NCBI GenBank assembly: GCA_018873245.2
Contig: JAEMBT020000004.1
Span: 7,109,073 to 7,173,072, forward strand
Reading direction: 5' to 3'
DNA: 64,000 nucleotides
DNA from: Archegozetes longisetosus
Lineage: Eukaryota; Arthropoda; Arachnida; Sarcoptiformes; Trhypochthoniidae
In this document: one piece after another, positions 1 to 12,000 of the stretch
Layout of the letters: every line of letters begins with the position of its first letter
Numbering within the stretch: position 1 is the stretch's first letter
The notes under the pieces: generated by a model
Told to the model about the DNA's origin: nothing
Seen by the model: the letters and a program-made list of their open reading frames with translations, nothing else
Database searches by the model: none
Program-made: the position numbers and the translations under genes

Positions 1-408
1 GAAAATGCAGCCTACATGAAAGAGGCACTATCTGCGGCAGGTTTGCCACAGATAACAAGTTCCAGTCATATCATACCGATTCATGTCGGCAATCCATGGA
101 TGTGTACATGGATTAGCAATGAAATGCTATCAAGGTTTGGTCATTACGTTCAGGCTATCAATTATCCGACTGTTGCAAAGGGAGAAGAACGACTTCGTAT
201 CGCTCCAACACCTTTCCATACGAAAGATATGATCAACAATTTTGTGGCAGATATGCTTCAAGTATGGAAAGACACGGGACTACCTTTGCACAAGGATTTG
301 TGCACTACTAAAAGTTGTCATTATTGTAATAAACCTTTGAATATAGAGTTTGATGTATTGCCGTGTGGGGCACGATCTGATTGTCCACAACTAGCAGTTC
401 AACAATAA
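1..408 (+). CDS. ALAS: 5-aminolevulinate synthase, C-terminal part (5' partial)
   Basis: The first base is in frame and the reading frame runs to TAA at 406-408, so this is the last coding exon or exons of a gene entering from the left. ALAS condenses glycine and succinyl-CoA with PLP in the mitochondrial matrix, the first step of heme synthesis. The product shows the end of the family's C-terminal domain: SSHIIPIHVGNP, then YVQAINYPTVAKGEERLRIA, then PTPFHTKDM. It ends with a Cys-rich tail (SCHYCNKPL) like animal ALAS. The catalytic lysine and PLP core lie outside the window. The frame is intact. The 3' end converges on SPS2, whose stop is 220 bases away on the other strand. Confidence 0.9.
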   Translation, partial: ENAAYMKEALSAAGLPQITSSSHIIPIHVGNPWMCTWISNEMLSRFGHYVQAINYPTVAKGEERLRIAPTPFHTKDMINNFVADMLQVWKDTGLPLHKDLCTTKSCHYCNKPLNIEFDVLPCGARSDCPQLAVQQ

Positions 409-473
409 TAAGAGTTTCTATAATATCGTAAAAATTGTGAAATTTATTTGTTTATCAAAATGTATCCGAGATT

Positions 474-544
474 GCTCACTATTACACATCATTTTGAGTG
501 AACCTCAAGGTCGAGGGTTTTCACACAAAAGTCATTAAATGAGC
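474..544 (-). promoter_or_regulatory. SECIS element in the SPS2 3' UTR
   Basis: On the minus strand, about 85 bases after the SPS2 stop, the pieces of a eukaryotic SECIS appear in order. Helix I is GCTCA (544-540) with TGAGC (478-474). The 5' quartet strand is ATGA (535-532). Helix II is TTTTGTGTG (530-522) pairing with CACTCAAAA (500-492), 8 of 9 pairs. The apical loop carries unpaired AAAA (521-518). A small extra stem follows, CCTC (516-513) with GAGG (506-503), as in form-2 SECIS. The 3' quartet strand is TGAT (491-488). The spacing from ATGA to the apical A-run is 10 bases. The element recruits SBP2 and EFSec to recode UGA as selenocysteine. I folded it by eye only. Confidence 0.88.
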
Positions 545-628
545 GAAACAATATATTTTGTATAAACAGCAAATCAATGACATGAAATGATGCGTGAAAA
601 ATGTTAAAAATTTATTTAAAACTAATTA

Positions 629-2637
629 TTACCAAAGCTCTCCGTCTTTTTCTTTTGCAGGCACTTCGATAACTCTCGGTTTGTCTATAATTCTTGCAGT
701 TCTGTTGCCTTTCTCTACAATTCCAATAATCCAGGCCTGATATCCCTCTTGTTTCTCTATATCTTTACAATAAGCAGCCGCTTGTTCTCGAGGCAAACAT
801 ATTAATAAACCACCTGTTAATACAATTAGTTTAGGGCATTAGTCACAGCAAAAAAATTGGAACTAAACACTTTAGTGACATTCAAACTACAGATACGAAA
901 TTAAGTCTAATGAAACATAAGCTGAACAGTGTTTGAAGGTTAGAGCAATCTACAACGATAATAGTATAAAACTAATATTAATAAAGCAGAATATAGAAAT
1001 GTTAGCTGACCTGATGTCTCAGGCGAGTGTCCCTGTAGTAATTGGAACATATTTCCACACGCTTTGGCAACGGCTGCCATTTTAGCTATTACTGGAAGAT
1101 TGTGTATTACAAAAGAGACTTCATTTTTTTGGACTCTGGCTAGATTTTGAGCGTGACCTAGAAGACCGAATCCAGTGACATCAGTGGCCCCATGTGCATT
1201 GTATTTATGCATTAGTCTTGATGCTAAGGGATATTAAATCAGAAATTGTTAGTATTTGTACATATTGTCAGTCAGATCAATACAAACCAGTCCTATTCAA
1301 TCTGCTCATACTGTCCATAGACCTAAGATATGCTTTTCTAACATCATCATCAGTTACTACTAATTTGATTCGACTCCATCTATCTGGTTGTTCGAGCCAC
1401 TGATAGGCAATAACTGAAACTTGGGTTCCTAAAGGCTTAGTCAACACTAGAACGTCACCAACAACTGCATTATCTGGACTATAGTAAAATCTTTAATCAG
1501 TCTTCAATTAGTCTATATCTAGCAGTTTTCAATCCTCGCATCGTTAGAGAAGGTGCTGACATAGCTCATCTAACAGTACCTCAAAACATAAGCCTAATTA
1601 AAGGCACTGTAAGAATTTGTCAGCATAATCTACAACAATATGAGTGGAGAAAAACTATCGAAAATCAAACTTATTGTTCTACTTAAAATATACACTACAG
1701 AGTGTTAACTTTTATTACAGCTATTATTACTGTTACAAATAGCTCACACAATGTATTCATTTGGTTGGCAAACACTTGTGGCCACGCCGCCTATGGTCAG
1801 CCATGGGTTTTGAACAGTTTGGCCACCAGTCACTTGAGTGCCGGCTTCAAAGGCACAGTCCTTAGGGATTGAATAATTATAAACTCTCTTAGCAGTCACA
1901 TTCATTTGACTTATTTTGGCGTTTATACAACCAAAACAAGGTCTTTAACTATTAGTTATAATTTTTACCCTAAATCCTTTCATAATAATAGGTACGACAG
2001 TATCTCTTTCTTTGTCTGTCATCTTTTGACTAACAGCTAATACCATCAACATGTTGTCACAATCAGTGACACCCATTGCATACAGATCACTCAACACATT
2101 AGCACATGCTATCTTTCCCTAAATACAAATCATTTCGATCAAATCACATTCAAAACCAAGTCAATAGTTACCATAATATAAGGATCTTCTACTAATGGAT
2201 AAAAGAAGTCAACAGTTTGTATGAGCACGAGTCCTCCATGCCTTAATGGAATGACACTGCAATCCATACCAATTCCTAATTGACAAATAATTCAGATCTA
2301 AATAACTGATAAGATCTAACAGTAATGAGTGAATACCAATTTTTGTGAGACCCATTTCTTGATGAAAGTAATGTTGATGAGAATCGTGATTATTTCCGTG
2401 ATTATGATTTCCATCGTGAGACAAGAGTCCTGAGCCGAGTCCCTCTAACAGCCGATATAACAGCTCTCGAGGGACTTTACACCCTCATCCTCTAAGCTCA
2501 GAAAACTTGGTCAGACGGAAACCACTATCTAAATCATGCTCCTCCGGATCAAAAGGCTTATGAATCGCAACTGTCTGTCCCACTGATGACACCTCCAGCT
2601 CTACTGCCTGCAGAGCTGCAGACTGTGGCACATCCAT
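629..2637 (-). CDS. SEPHS2: Selenophosphate synthetase 2, selenocysteine-containing, 7 exons
   Basis: The enzyme makes selenophosphate from selenide and ATP for Sec-tRNA synthesis. Exons on the minus strand are 2637-2337, 2275-2172, 2118-1969, 1860-1748, 1478-1288, 1223-1011 and 813-629. All introns are GT/AG and the phases add up to 418 codons plus TAA. Codon 51 (2487-2485) is TGA within the catalytic motif ...ELRG-U-GCKVP, where the family has Sec, Cys or another residue. Lys54 is the conserved catalytic lysine. Later blocks match [61 protein letters not shown] and the [17 protein letters not shown] end. ATG 2637 was chosen because no other in-frame start precedes the Sec codon. The SECIS downstream supports true recoding rather than a stop. 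A short His-rich loop ([16 protein letters not shown]) follows the active site. Confidence 0.95.
2485..2487 (-). other. In-frame UGA selenocysteine codon of SPS2
   Basis: This TGA sits exactly at the catalytic U/C position before GCKVP, in an otherwise open exon. Sequence on both sides is conserved SPS protein. Together with the 3' UTR SECIS this marks recoding. Confidence 0.93.
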
Positions 2638-2771
2638 TCTTTTGATCTAATACTTTACTTCTACTCTGAGCTACTTTTATTATTTATCTATTTGTTGTCA
2701 ATTAGACTAAATTTCTAACAGTCATTGATTTAGCCGACAATCAAAATGGCGCTCTATTGAAGGCGGAGTCA

Positions 2772-3050
2772 ATGGTATATGAATACTGTTTATTATTGAA
2801 CTTTACTTTTGATTATTTCATATCAATAAAGGAATCTTTCTTATCAGTGTTACGTATATTTCAAACTACTTTTCATCCGATTCTTATTAATAAAAAGTTC
2901 ATAGTTCATAGTTTTATTAATCAAATGACTTTTTATTGTGAAAGTTTTGAAAAAGTTTCTTTTGTGTCAAATTTGCTACAATTGTTTGAAACCTCAGTAA
3001 ACCCTAAATATAAAGGATTAAGCGAAGTACTAGTAAGTTTTTTGTGTTAA
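2772..3050 (+). CDS. Small hypothetical ORF facing SPS2
   Basis: This is an open frame of 92 codons from ATG 2772 to TAA 3048-3050, followed by AATAAA at 3096-3101. It starts only 135 bases from the SPS2 start on the other strand, so both could share a promoter; AATGGCGCTC at about 2744 lies between them. The product is rich in Phe, Tyr and Leu with charged residues spread evenly, and I recognise no domain. A perfect donor GTAAGT at 3033 is followed by an acceptor 24 bases on, which is too short for an intron here, where introns of 50 bases or more are the rule. The product could be a first exon with a distant partner, or chance. Confidence 0.3.
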   Translation: MVYEYCLLLNFTFDYFISIKESFLSVLRIFQTTFHPILINKKFIVHSFINQMTFYCESFEKVSFVSNLLQLFETSVNPKYKGLSEVLVSFLC

Positions 3051-3100
3051 CTACAGACTTATATTGAAATAATGTCCTAATTAATTGAATGGCATAATAA

Positions 3101-4892
3101 AGAGATTAGTTTAGAGCAGAAAACTTTTATACCTAGTTCTGAAAATGTAGTCTGGAAAAGGAAGATAACCAATCAATAAGTCAGTTATAGTTCAGTACCA
3201 TTCCATTGACAGTTAAGGCAACCGTTGTTATGACGACACCAGAGCTGCTAAGACAGTGTTTTAGGTTGAAAACAATATCCGTTTCCGTTGGGACCAAAAA
3301 TCAATAAAAATGAACTAAGAGGCCAAAAGTGTAAAAGAATAGACAGATATTGTATGTTTTAGTTGAACAAAGTTTATTTGATGAAAAAGTATGAATTTTC
3401 GAGGCTTAAATAAGTAGTGTTTGGACGTAAATAAAGTTTGATAGAAAGTGTTGGAAACCCAAAATGGTGTTAAACGCCATCTGTTTAGATATGTATATAA
3501 AAAAGTCGTCCATTTTATAGATTGACGTTTTGTTATAGCGATTAGTGAGTGTCTGATCAGAATCGAAGCACAGGTAAGACTGGTTTTAATTGTTTGGTTA
3601 AATTAATGGAGAATTTAGTGGTTAATTTAAGGCAGAAGAGAGCTATAATTTGAATGGGAATGAAGTAAATGAGTATTTGTTTGAATATTACGGGCTTTGA
3701 TTAGCGCAGTCTCAAAATGGCATGTGGTCTCTGGGCCTGCTCTCCACCAAAGACCACATAACGGCGCAAATGATCCAAACACTATCACTATCATTCATGA
3801 ACCTTCTCATCACTTAATTCACACTTAATTCTGTCCAAACATCCCATCACCTCTCTTTCCGATTCCTTTGATCTTCTTATCTCTTATGTCTTGATCAGAG
3901 TCAAGGCGAGGCCATCACCAACTGCCTCACTCTCTCACTCTCTCTCTCCCATTCATTGACTCTCTCATAGACTCTCTGAATCTCTTTGTGCTCATACATA
4001 ACCATCATTTCTAACAATACAGACAATTGTTTATATCTGTCTATTTTGAGCCCTAATAGGTTTATGATATGTTAAGTGCATTCTTATAGATTTCTAATAA
4101 TTGAATGAGATTCTAGTTTCCATTTTATGTAAGGTTTGGCATAAAAGCTCAAAAATGTCTTTAATAGCATTAAATCGATATCCTTTGGTATTACGAGAGA
4201 GTGATCTCCACCCCATTCCCATCTCATTCTTCATAGAGATGATTTTGTGAATTATTATATGATATTGAACTGAATAAAGTTTTCTAATATTTGTAAATAT
4301 ACAAATAGTTATCCTATAATAATGTATACATTAAAACATTGCTGCGACTTGTCCTATAGTTGTACAGCTAAAGATAGATATCCGACACTTGATAGGTTTA
4401 TACTCAAAGTTGATACGCGTTTCCCGATACGCTTATATTCAAAGTTTATATGCATTTCCCCAATTTAATTGAATTATTACATACCAGTGTAATAGAAAAG
4501 TACCAAATAATTAAGCATTTTTTCCTTATATTTTTACATAACATACTTCTTGTTTGTTATAAACTATCCTTAATCTTGTATGTTTTTCTTGCTTAATGCT
4601 TATTTAAGTTGAAAAATGCATGCAAAGAGTGATCATTTCTGATTTAGAGGTTTTTTAATTTTTTGCAAATTATAGGAACTAATGAAATGAAAAAGTGAAA
4701 TATCAGATAAATTGAGATAACGTTTAAGAATGAACTGAAGAAAAATAAGGTATTAAAAAGTGATAATTTGCATAAGTTGACACAGAATATCGTGAACGCA
4801 CAATTTGCGAGTCTGCACAACTAAATACTCATTCAATTGATTTGATTAGAAACAATACATATATATATGTTGTCAGAACTGAAAACTTGTTA
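3101..4892 (+). other. Non-coding stretch: intergenic DNA and likely 5' UTR/intron of NRF1
   Basis: No protein-coding exon is visible. A candidate non-coding first exon ends at CACAG|GTAAGA (donor at about 3573), and an acceptor TTGATTAG at about 4850 lies just before the NRF1 start, so this may be the first intron of NRF1. A CT-rich run (CTCTCTCACTC...) sits near 3930-3990. The rest is AT-rich unique-looking DNA. Confidence 0.35.
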
Positions 4893-7307
4893 ATGAAACC
4901 GAAAGAGGAGGCGATGAATCATTCTGATGGCGGTGATGTCGATGATCTCAGCGATGATCCTTCATCTCCTGAAAGCGCATCTTTCGATGACGGAGACCTT
5001 CTTTCAGGCGATGTTCACGATGATATTACTGCACAGCTCGCGGCAGCCGGTCTGATAGATAACAGTGTTTATCGCTAGTAACACTCAATTAAATGTTTGA
5101 CTTATTGCTAATTAGGTCCTATTGGTATGGCAGCCGCGGCTGCAATCGCCACCGCAAAGAAACGAAAGAGACCTCATTCATTTGAAACAAACCCATCTAT
5201 TAGGAAGCGACAACAAACTCGATTACTCAGGTTTAACCATCAGCATTCTAGTTGAAGCTAACAATTTTAATCCGTTATTTTTTCATTATTCAACTGATAG
5301 GAAGTTGAAGGCGACCATTGATGAGTATACGACTCGTGTCGGACAACAGGCTGTTGTTCTAATAGTCACTCCCGGAAAACCTCAAAATAACTTCAAAGTT
5401 TTTGGTGCGCGACCCCTAGAAAATGTGGTAAGTCTTCAGTAGAAGGTTGGCGTCAGTAGTGCTAGAAACGAAGCGCTGTTCGTTCAGTCTATAACCTGAA
5501 CTTTGATTTGAGTAATGGAATAACCAGCTGATTCTACTAACTCAGGTACGACACTGCCGGACACTTATAATGCAAGAATTGGAGACAGCTCTTGCGCAAC
5601 AGGCACCGCCACAAGTGAAAGAAGATCCATCTCTTCACGAATTGCCTCCTCTAGTCGTTGATGGTATTCCTACTCCAGTAGAAAAGATGACTCAGGCTCA
5701 GCTCCGAGCTTTCATTCCTTTAATGCTTAAGTATTCAACTGGTAGAGGAAAACCTGGTTGGGGTAAAGAGTCAACACGTCCCGCTTGGTGGCCAAAAGAC
5801 CTTCCTTGGGCTAACGTCAGGAGTGACGCCAGAACTGAAGAAGACAAACAAAAAGTATGACTAACACCAACTGACTAATCAAAAGTTAATTTAATACTTA
5901 CGCTAATAATATATATTGCAATTGATTTGTTTGAAAAACTCAGGTTTCGTGGACTCACGCACTACGACAAATAGTTATAAATTGCTACAAATTTCACGGA
6001 CGCGAAGACTTATTGCCGGCATTTAGTGATGAAGAGGACAAAAACACAAATAGCACTCAAACCAAAGAGAAGGTGAAAAGTCGAAGCAGTCATTCTAGCA
6101 TCAATGTAACAAATGTGACCGGAAATTCTAGTGTGGCCACTGTTTCCACATTAACTGCTGACACTACTGCTACTCTTGCAGCCGCTGCCCAGGGGTCAAT
6201 GTATGTTCTAATACCAGTTTCCATTTCATCAGGAATGCTGCCAGTCGATGTTAACCAATTGCACGGATATTTGGTTTTGCCAATCTTTTAGTTGATTTAT
6301 ATTTGCCGTTCATTCGGTTCTTTATTTTATCCCTTAGTTAGCAGTTCATGACTAGTAGTACTGACACTCGTTGTTTTATTATTTGAACTTTTGTTTTTGA
6401 ATGATAGCCTGAATTGATTACTACTGCTGATTATGATTATGTTTATATTGATGCTATGGTTTGCTTTTGCATTTTATTTGTTGATGTCGTGCGTTGTCTT
6501 TATCAAAGTAGAAAAGAATTTCAATTTTTAATTCATGTTTTTAGACTCTTTACGCGCAGCCAATAGCACATTATGCGCCAACAATGGTTCAAACTATTAA
6601 CAATCCAGATGGAACTGTCTCTATTATTCATATGGATCCTAATAGTGCTGTGGTCACGTTACCAGATGGAACGCAAGCACAAGTTCGAGCAGTTAGTGCT
6701 CTAAGGGTATGGATTTAGATAGGAGATGGTTGAAAGTTCATTATGTAGTAATTTCTACTAATTTTAGATACAAAGTACTGGTAATGAGGCTACACAAGCA
6801 GTACAAACGTTGGCTGAGATCGCGACCGGACAAGACCACGAAAGGGTCACTCAAATTGGAACTGTAAACGTAGACTTAGGCGGTGAGGGCGGAACACAAA
6901 CGGTCTCATTAGCAGAAGCAACCATTAGTCCTGACGGCCAAATCATTTTAACTGGAGAAGATGGAACTCAAAGCAGTTAGTTTTGACTTTGAATTTGAAC
7001 CCCATTCCTATAGAGATTATTGAGTAAAATTGTCGAATTGTTTCGAACAGCATTTCCAGTCTCTGGTATGGTTACGATTCCAGTTTCGATGTATCAAACG
7101 GTTGTCACAAACATTCAGAATCTAACTGAGGCTGGACTGCCCCTAACCATGAGTGCTATCACAGGATCAGCACAAGTGACAGAAGTTGGTAATGACTCGG
7201 ATGAAGTGAATGACGCGAGCACCACAACAGTCAATATAAACGAAGACGTGAAAACTGTTCTAAACGGAACTCAAACCTCAGTAGCCGTATCTGAAGAAGA
7301 GAGTTAA
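4893..7307 (+). CDS. NRF1: Nuclear respiratory factor 1 / erect wing transcription factor
   Basis: This is a DNA-binding activator of nuclear genes for mitochondrial function (ewg in flies). Exons: 4893-5049, 5116-5230, 5301-5427, 5546-5854, 5944-about 6250, about 6548-6706, 6768-6975 and 7051-7307. The acidic serine-rich N-terminus (DDPSSPESASFDDGD) precedes LAAAG-PIGMAAAA and the basic signal KKRKRP. The NRF1 DNA-binding/dimer block follows: NPSIRKRQQTRLLR, DEYTTRVGQQAV, MTQAQLRAFIPLMLKYSTGR, GKPGWGKES and WANVRSDARTEE. The C-terminal activation region keeps NNPDGTVSII and IPVSMYQTVV. Phases agree everywhere except the exon 5 to 6 junction: exon 6 reads in phase 0 from ACT at about 6548, but the best donor, GTATGT at about 6199, is out of phase. 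An alternative donor near 6250 is likely. The ATG was chosen as the first in-frame Met before the acidic block. Confidence 0.92.
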
Positions 7308-9084
7308 GGCATGTGGCGTCATATGATAAGTATCGACAGATATGAGACAAAATATTAAATATAAATGTATATTTTAAAGTGACTCCACATTATCTCATGT
7401 ACAGATCAGTCTCGAGATATAGTCTCAAATATAGTGGTGTCATATTAGGTAAATTATCGCAATCAATGTTTGTGTAATTATTAGCATTAGAGTGATCCCT
7501 AATAGCTTGTTAACTGAATAGTGAAGTCGTTTACCCTCTAGTGTTAAAGTTTCTTTTAAATTAATTGACTTGAATTATGTGCTGTTATAAAACAGGTTAA
7601 GCCATTTTGTACTTGTATGTACTTAAACAACAAAAAACAAATCTGAATCAATTGAACGCACTAAACAAATATGTTCATTATAATTCATTTTTTAAGTTAA
7701 ACATACCTGATGTATAGTGATATCAAGCTTTTAATGAGTTTTGCAATTAGTGTTATTGCATGTGCTATATATAAATTATATATATTGTATATTTACTATT
7801 CTCTGTCAAGAATCTATTTAAACTATTTCATAAAAATATCGTCAGATTTCAGATTTACCTATTGCTTAGTTCACTGCTTTGTTGATTAAGTAAAGTTTTA
7901 TTTCGAAAGATTTAGTGAATTTAAGATTTTAATTATTGTCAGTTACTTCTGTATTAAACGACAATTCAAACCAGTATATTGTATTTAAATTCTATAGTTT
8001 GCCAAATTTGTTTTGACGAGTCTACTAAACATTGTAAACATTGTGTTGAAACAAAAACTAAGTAGAACTGCATAAATTGCGTTCATTAAGTCTAACGTAA
8101 GTTTGGCCCATAATTTTTAAATGCTCTCATATGTCTTTATATTCCATCATTAACTTAACTACATTATTGGTATGTTATTGATAAATAAATCATTTGATTT
8201 AACTCAACTTGAGTTTGCTTATTGTATTAGTAATGCTTTTGTGATTCGGTGTTGACAATGCTTTATCATTTGTTATATAACTTTTAAGTCATCAGGTCAC
8301 CATCAGCTGTAGCTTTACTATTGAAAATATCAGTCTATAGCATAAACTTTAAGATCTAGTTAAACAATCATCATAAGAATAGTGATTAGACTCTCATATC
8401 AGCTCTGAGTACTTTTCCGACGAATAACTGTGAAGCAAAGTTTGATTCTGACTATTGAAAACGTAGATATTCTACTGAAAGAGCAAATTTCGAAACCTAT
8501 ATTTGATTAGAAGTGAATTTTGATCGAAAAATAGCGGTAATAGTCCTTGAAACATCGACACAGCTATATAGTAGGACTTAGATGTTAGGGCGTAAACAGA
8601 GTTGGTAACTCATTTATCACTACTAACTATTGTCTATAGCTTCCATTCAAACTCATCCACGCGATCAATTCATTTAATTATTAAATTCGACTAGACAAAG
8701 CTCCTTAATTTGTGTTTTAAGTATCTAATTCCTCCGATTGAGTGAACAGTCCGGATAAGTAAAAGCTGGTTAGGAATAATAAGTTTATGATCCGTTATGT
8801 GTCGTTAAGTTTGAAAAGTGAAAAGTTGACTAAAGAGTCGGCCATTACTCCAAAGAGAGATTGGTTTTAAATGAAGTGTTTTTCAGTATAAGTCCAACTT
8901 TCTGATTACTAGTTTTCAAACTTTTAATTTAAATTCGTTTAACTTGACTACAATTTACAGTTAACTAAAACTAAGTCTATTTTGTCAATTGTTTTTCGAT
9001 TCAGTTATGAGTTTCTATTGAATCGATTTTACTACTGATTATTTGTTTATAACTATCATAACATTTGACAACACTTTACCAAAA
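7308..9084. other. Non-coding: NRF1 3' UTR and spacer before UTX
   Basis: AT-rich DNA with stop codons in all frames. Polyadenylation-like AATAAA lies near 8184. No repeat or RNA gene was recognised; it probably holds a long NRF1 3' UTR and the UTX promoter. Confidence 0.5.
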
Positions 9085-12000
9085 ATGGTGACATCAGAAG
9101 AACCCTCAACTTCATCCACATCTTTGACACAATCACCCAATTCATCATCAATTCTGACATCACAAGAATTGGCACAGCTTTCGGATATAGACAGGTTTTG
9201 AGAAAGATCTGGTTTCTACTTATCTATAAATAGTTTTAGAAATATTTATAAATTTATGAGATTTTATTCTCAATTTTTATTGAAAGTGTTAGATAAATAT
9301 TAAAAAAAGTTGATAAAATTGGATTTAATTGAAGCTTGATTATAAAAAAATGTTTTAATAGCCGATTGTTTGGTGTGTTAAGACTGGACGAACCGGCAAA
9401 TAGCAAAACAAAATCACTCATTAATAAGGTATGAATGAATGGCAATGTTCTCAATAGATCCTAAGATTATTAAACTATTTGAATATTGAAAATTTTGAAT
9501 ATATGTTAATAACCTGTTGAATAGGCTATAAAAACACTCGAGGTGGCATTGCTTCAAAGGACTTTATTGCTCGAAAAGTGTGAAAAAAATGCAATTGAGG
9601 TGAAGGACGAAAAGGCTTTGAATGATTTGAAATCCAAACCGATAGATCCGAAAACGTACTGCAAAATCGGACACTTCAACCTTCTACTAGGAAATTATGC
9701 TAAGGGTTAGGAATAAGATTTTATAAGTTAACTTTTCAATGATGTATTTGCGAAGTTTGAGTTTATGACTAGTTTAATTAAGTTGTAAACTGAGGGATTC
9801 ATATAAGTTTGTAATTAGCACAAACTGTTTTTACAGCCCTATCAGCGTATCAGAGATATTTCGCTCTAAATGAGGAACATTGGAAAGTGAGTACTCATTT
9901 CAGTTCTTCACTTATCTATAATAGATATACATATTGATAACCAGAGCTAATATTTGAATTATTTCATTTGGAAGGATGTGCCATTTCTGTTTGGTTTGGG
10001 ACTCGTGTACTTCCACTATAACGCTTACCACTGGTAAGGATGTTTTTTTTGAATACTTGTGTTAATCCATTAGTAAATTCCTTATGACGCATCCCAAAAT
10101 CTCATACTTTAAAAATGAAATAACAAGTCAAATATAAGCCTTTCTACTACAATTACTGAGAAATTGATGCAATTTCCTGAAAGAGTAATGCATTGAAAGT
10201 TATGCACACGAGTGTTACAGCATTGTCTGTTGAGTAAGGTTTCGTGGATAGATAGTAATGTATTCGTGATAGTCATCAATATATAGATGGTTGTGTAGAA
10301 TGTTTTAGGGTAAGAGTTGCGCTGGCAGATTCGGTTTTTGCACAGACGGTTTTCTCGGTTAGTGATTTAGCGTACACTCACTTGTGCTCAAATGATAAAA
10401 CGCTTGAAGGGGAAAAGCAACTGAGGGCGGCGTTGCAGGGAATAGTTCAGGCTTATTGTTGTATGCGATGTGATGGTCGTCAGACTTATGAGTCTTTGTG
10501 AGTGTATACACAGTATATTCGAGTGAGAGAAACAGAACAGAGAAAGAGAGTCGCTCTGAGAAGGATCTGCAAGGATGTGTTGTGTGGTGTACGTGATATG
10601 TGTGTGTTTTGGCCCAAAGTAGTCAACAAATCAATATGTATTTGTGTTGACGTTCAGTCAAGTAATTTGGATTCAAAGTAATTAAAGTGAAGGTAAATAA
10701 GCTTAGGAAATAAGCTAATATTTTCTTAGATGAGTAGTGTGTGTAATATTTTCTTACATGACTATTGTGTGTAATGGGATAGCGATGTTGGCCGTGTATT
10801 TTCAAGTGCATAAAGCAGTCAGAGGTTATTCGCCTGACTCTAGTATTTGTCTTCAGGCTCTTTAATGCCCTTGGATTCGGATAGTAAGACAGCTGCCTAT
10901 TCTGAGTTTGGGACAGAGAGTAGTCCTTTATCTATTTATAACGAATATTAATATAATATACTTATTTCTAATTACGATGCTATGCAAATAATTTGCTAAT
11001 TTTAACACTGCACAACTGTAATCAATGGGCACAATCGCCTCTCAATCAGAGTTGAACGCTTTTATGGGATGGCTGTTAGCCTTAGACAGGATTTTTCAGT
11101 CACGTATGCCTTCCATATGAAAGAGTGTAGGGCAGACCTGTCATAAAGACACTGTGCGTAAAAGAGAGTGCTTCTACCCCACAATCTGCAGCTGCAATCA
11201 AAATAAAGAGGGCAACAAAGGAAAGGGTCCTAAAATTGTCCGCTTCTCCATTCCTATGATTGCTTTATGTGGCTAATATTTAGAAACTGTAAAACATTTA
11301 TGGCTCTATTGCCTACAGATGGTCATGACTGAAGATTGTCTGGTCAGCTATTTTTTGGCGACAAGTGTCGCAGTATCAGGTTTTGCCATTACTATGATTT
11401 TTTGGACCACTACTGCTTGTATTGAATGTTTCTATTCATAGTGCTCTTCTCCCAAACCAAATGCCTTTGCCCTTAAGGTGCTTTCAAAATAATTTGGGCC
11501 TCAGTCTCATTCCACACAGCTTTTGCTTTTCATTATTACTTGTAATGAAGGAATAGGCCTAATAACAGACACCCATCAGTCCAACTGTAATTTTAAAGTA
11601 ATTTATTACTTTGTGAGTCGTGTACATTTGGTCAGAACGACATTCTGCCCGTTGTGTTACTCGCGATTAGGACTTTCTCTAACAAAGCTGTTTGTCTTGT
11701 GCTATCACTTGTCATAAGAAACTGATTGTATTCAATTAATTTGGAACAATATTATTGAAATCCTAGGGCAATTAAAGCGTTCCGTCAAGTTTTGTATATC
11801 GAGCCATCATTTCCACGAGCAAACGAAGCTCATGTTCGTCTTGGTCTGATTTTTAAAGCTCTAAATGATTATAATTTATCTCTAAAGGTATGAATAGATG
11901 TGAACAATTTTCAAATAGCTTTTGATGGATTATGATGTATTTTGATAATTGAAACATGTCTTATTCGATAGCACTTTCAATTAGCAATAAATGATTCAAG

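Noticed and set aside
3033-3056. 24-base intron with perfect donor in the small ORF next to SPS2
   Set aside because: Too short to splice; the shortest convincing introns here are above 50 bases.
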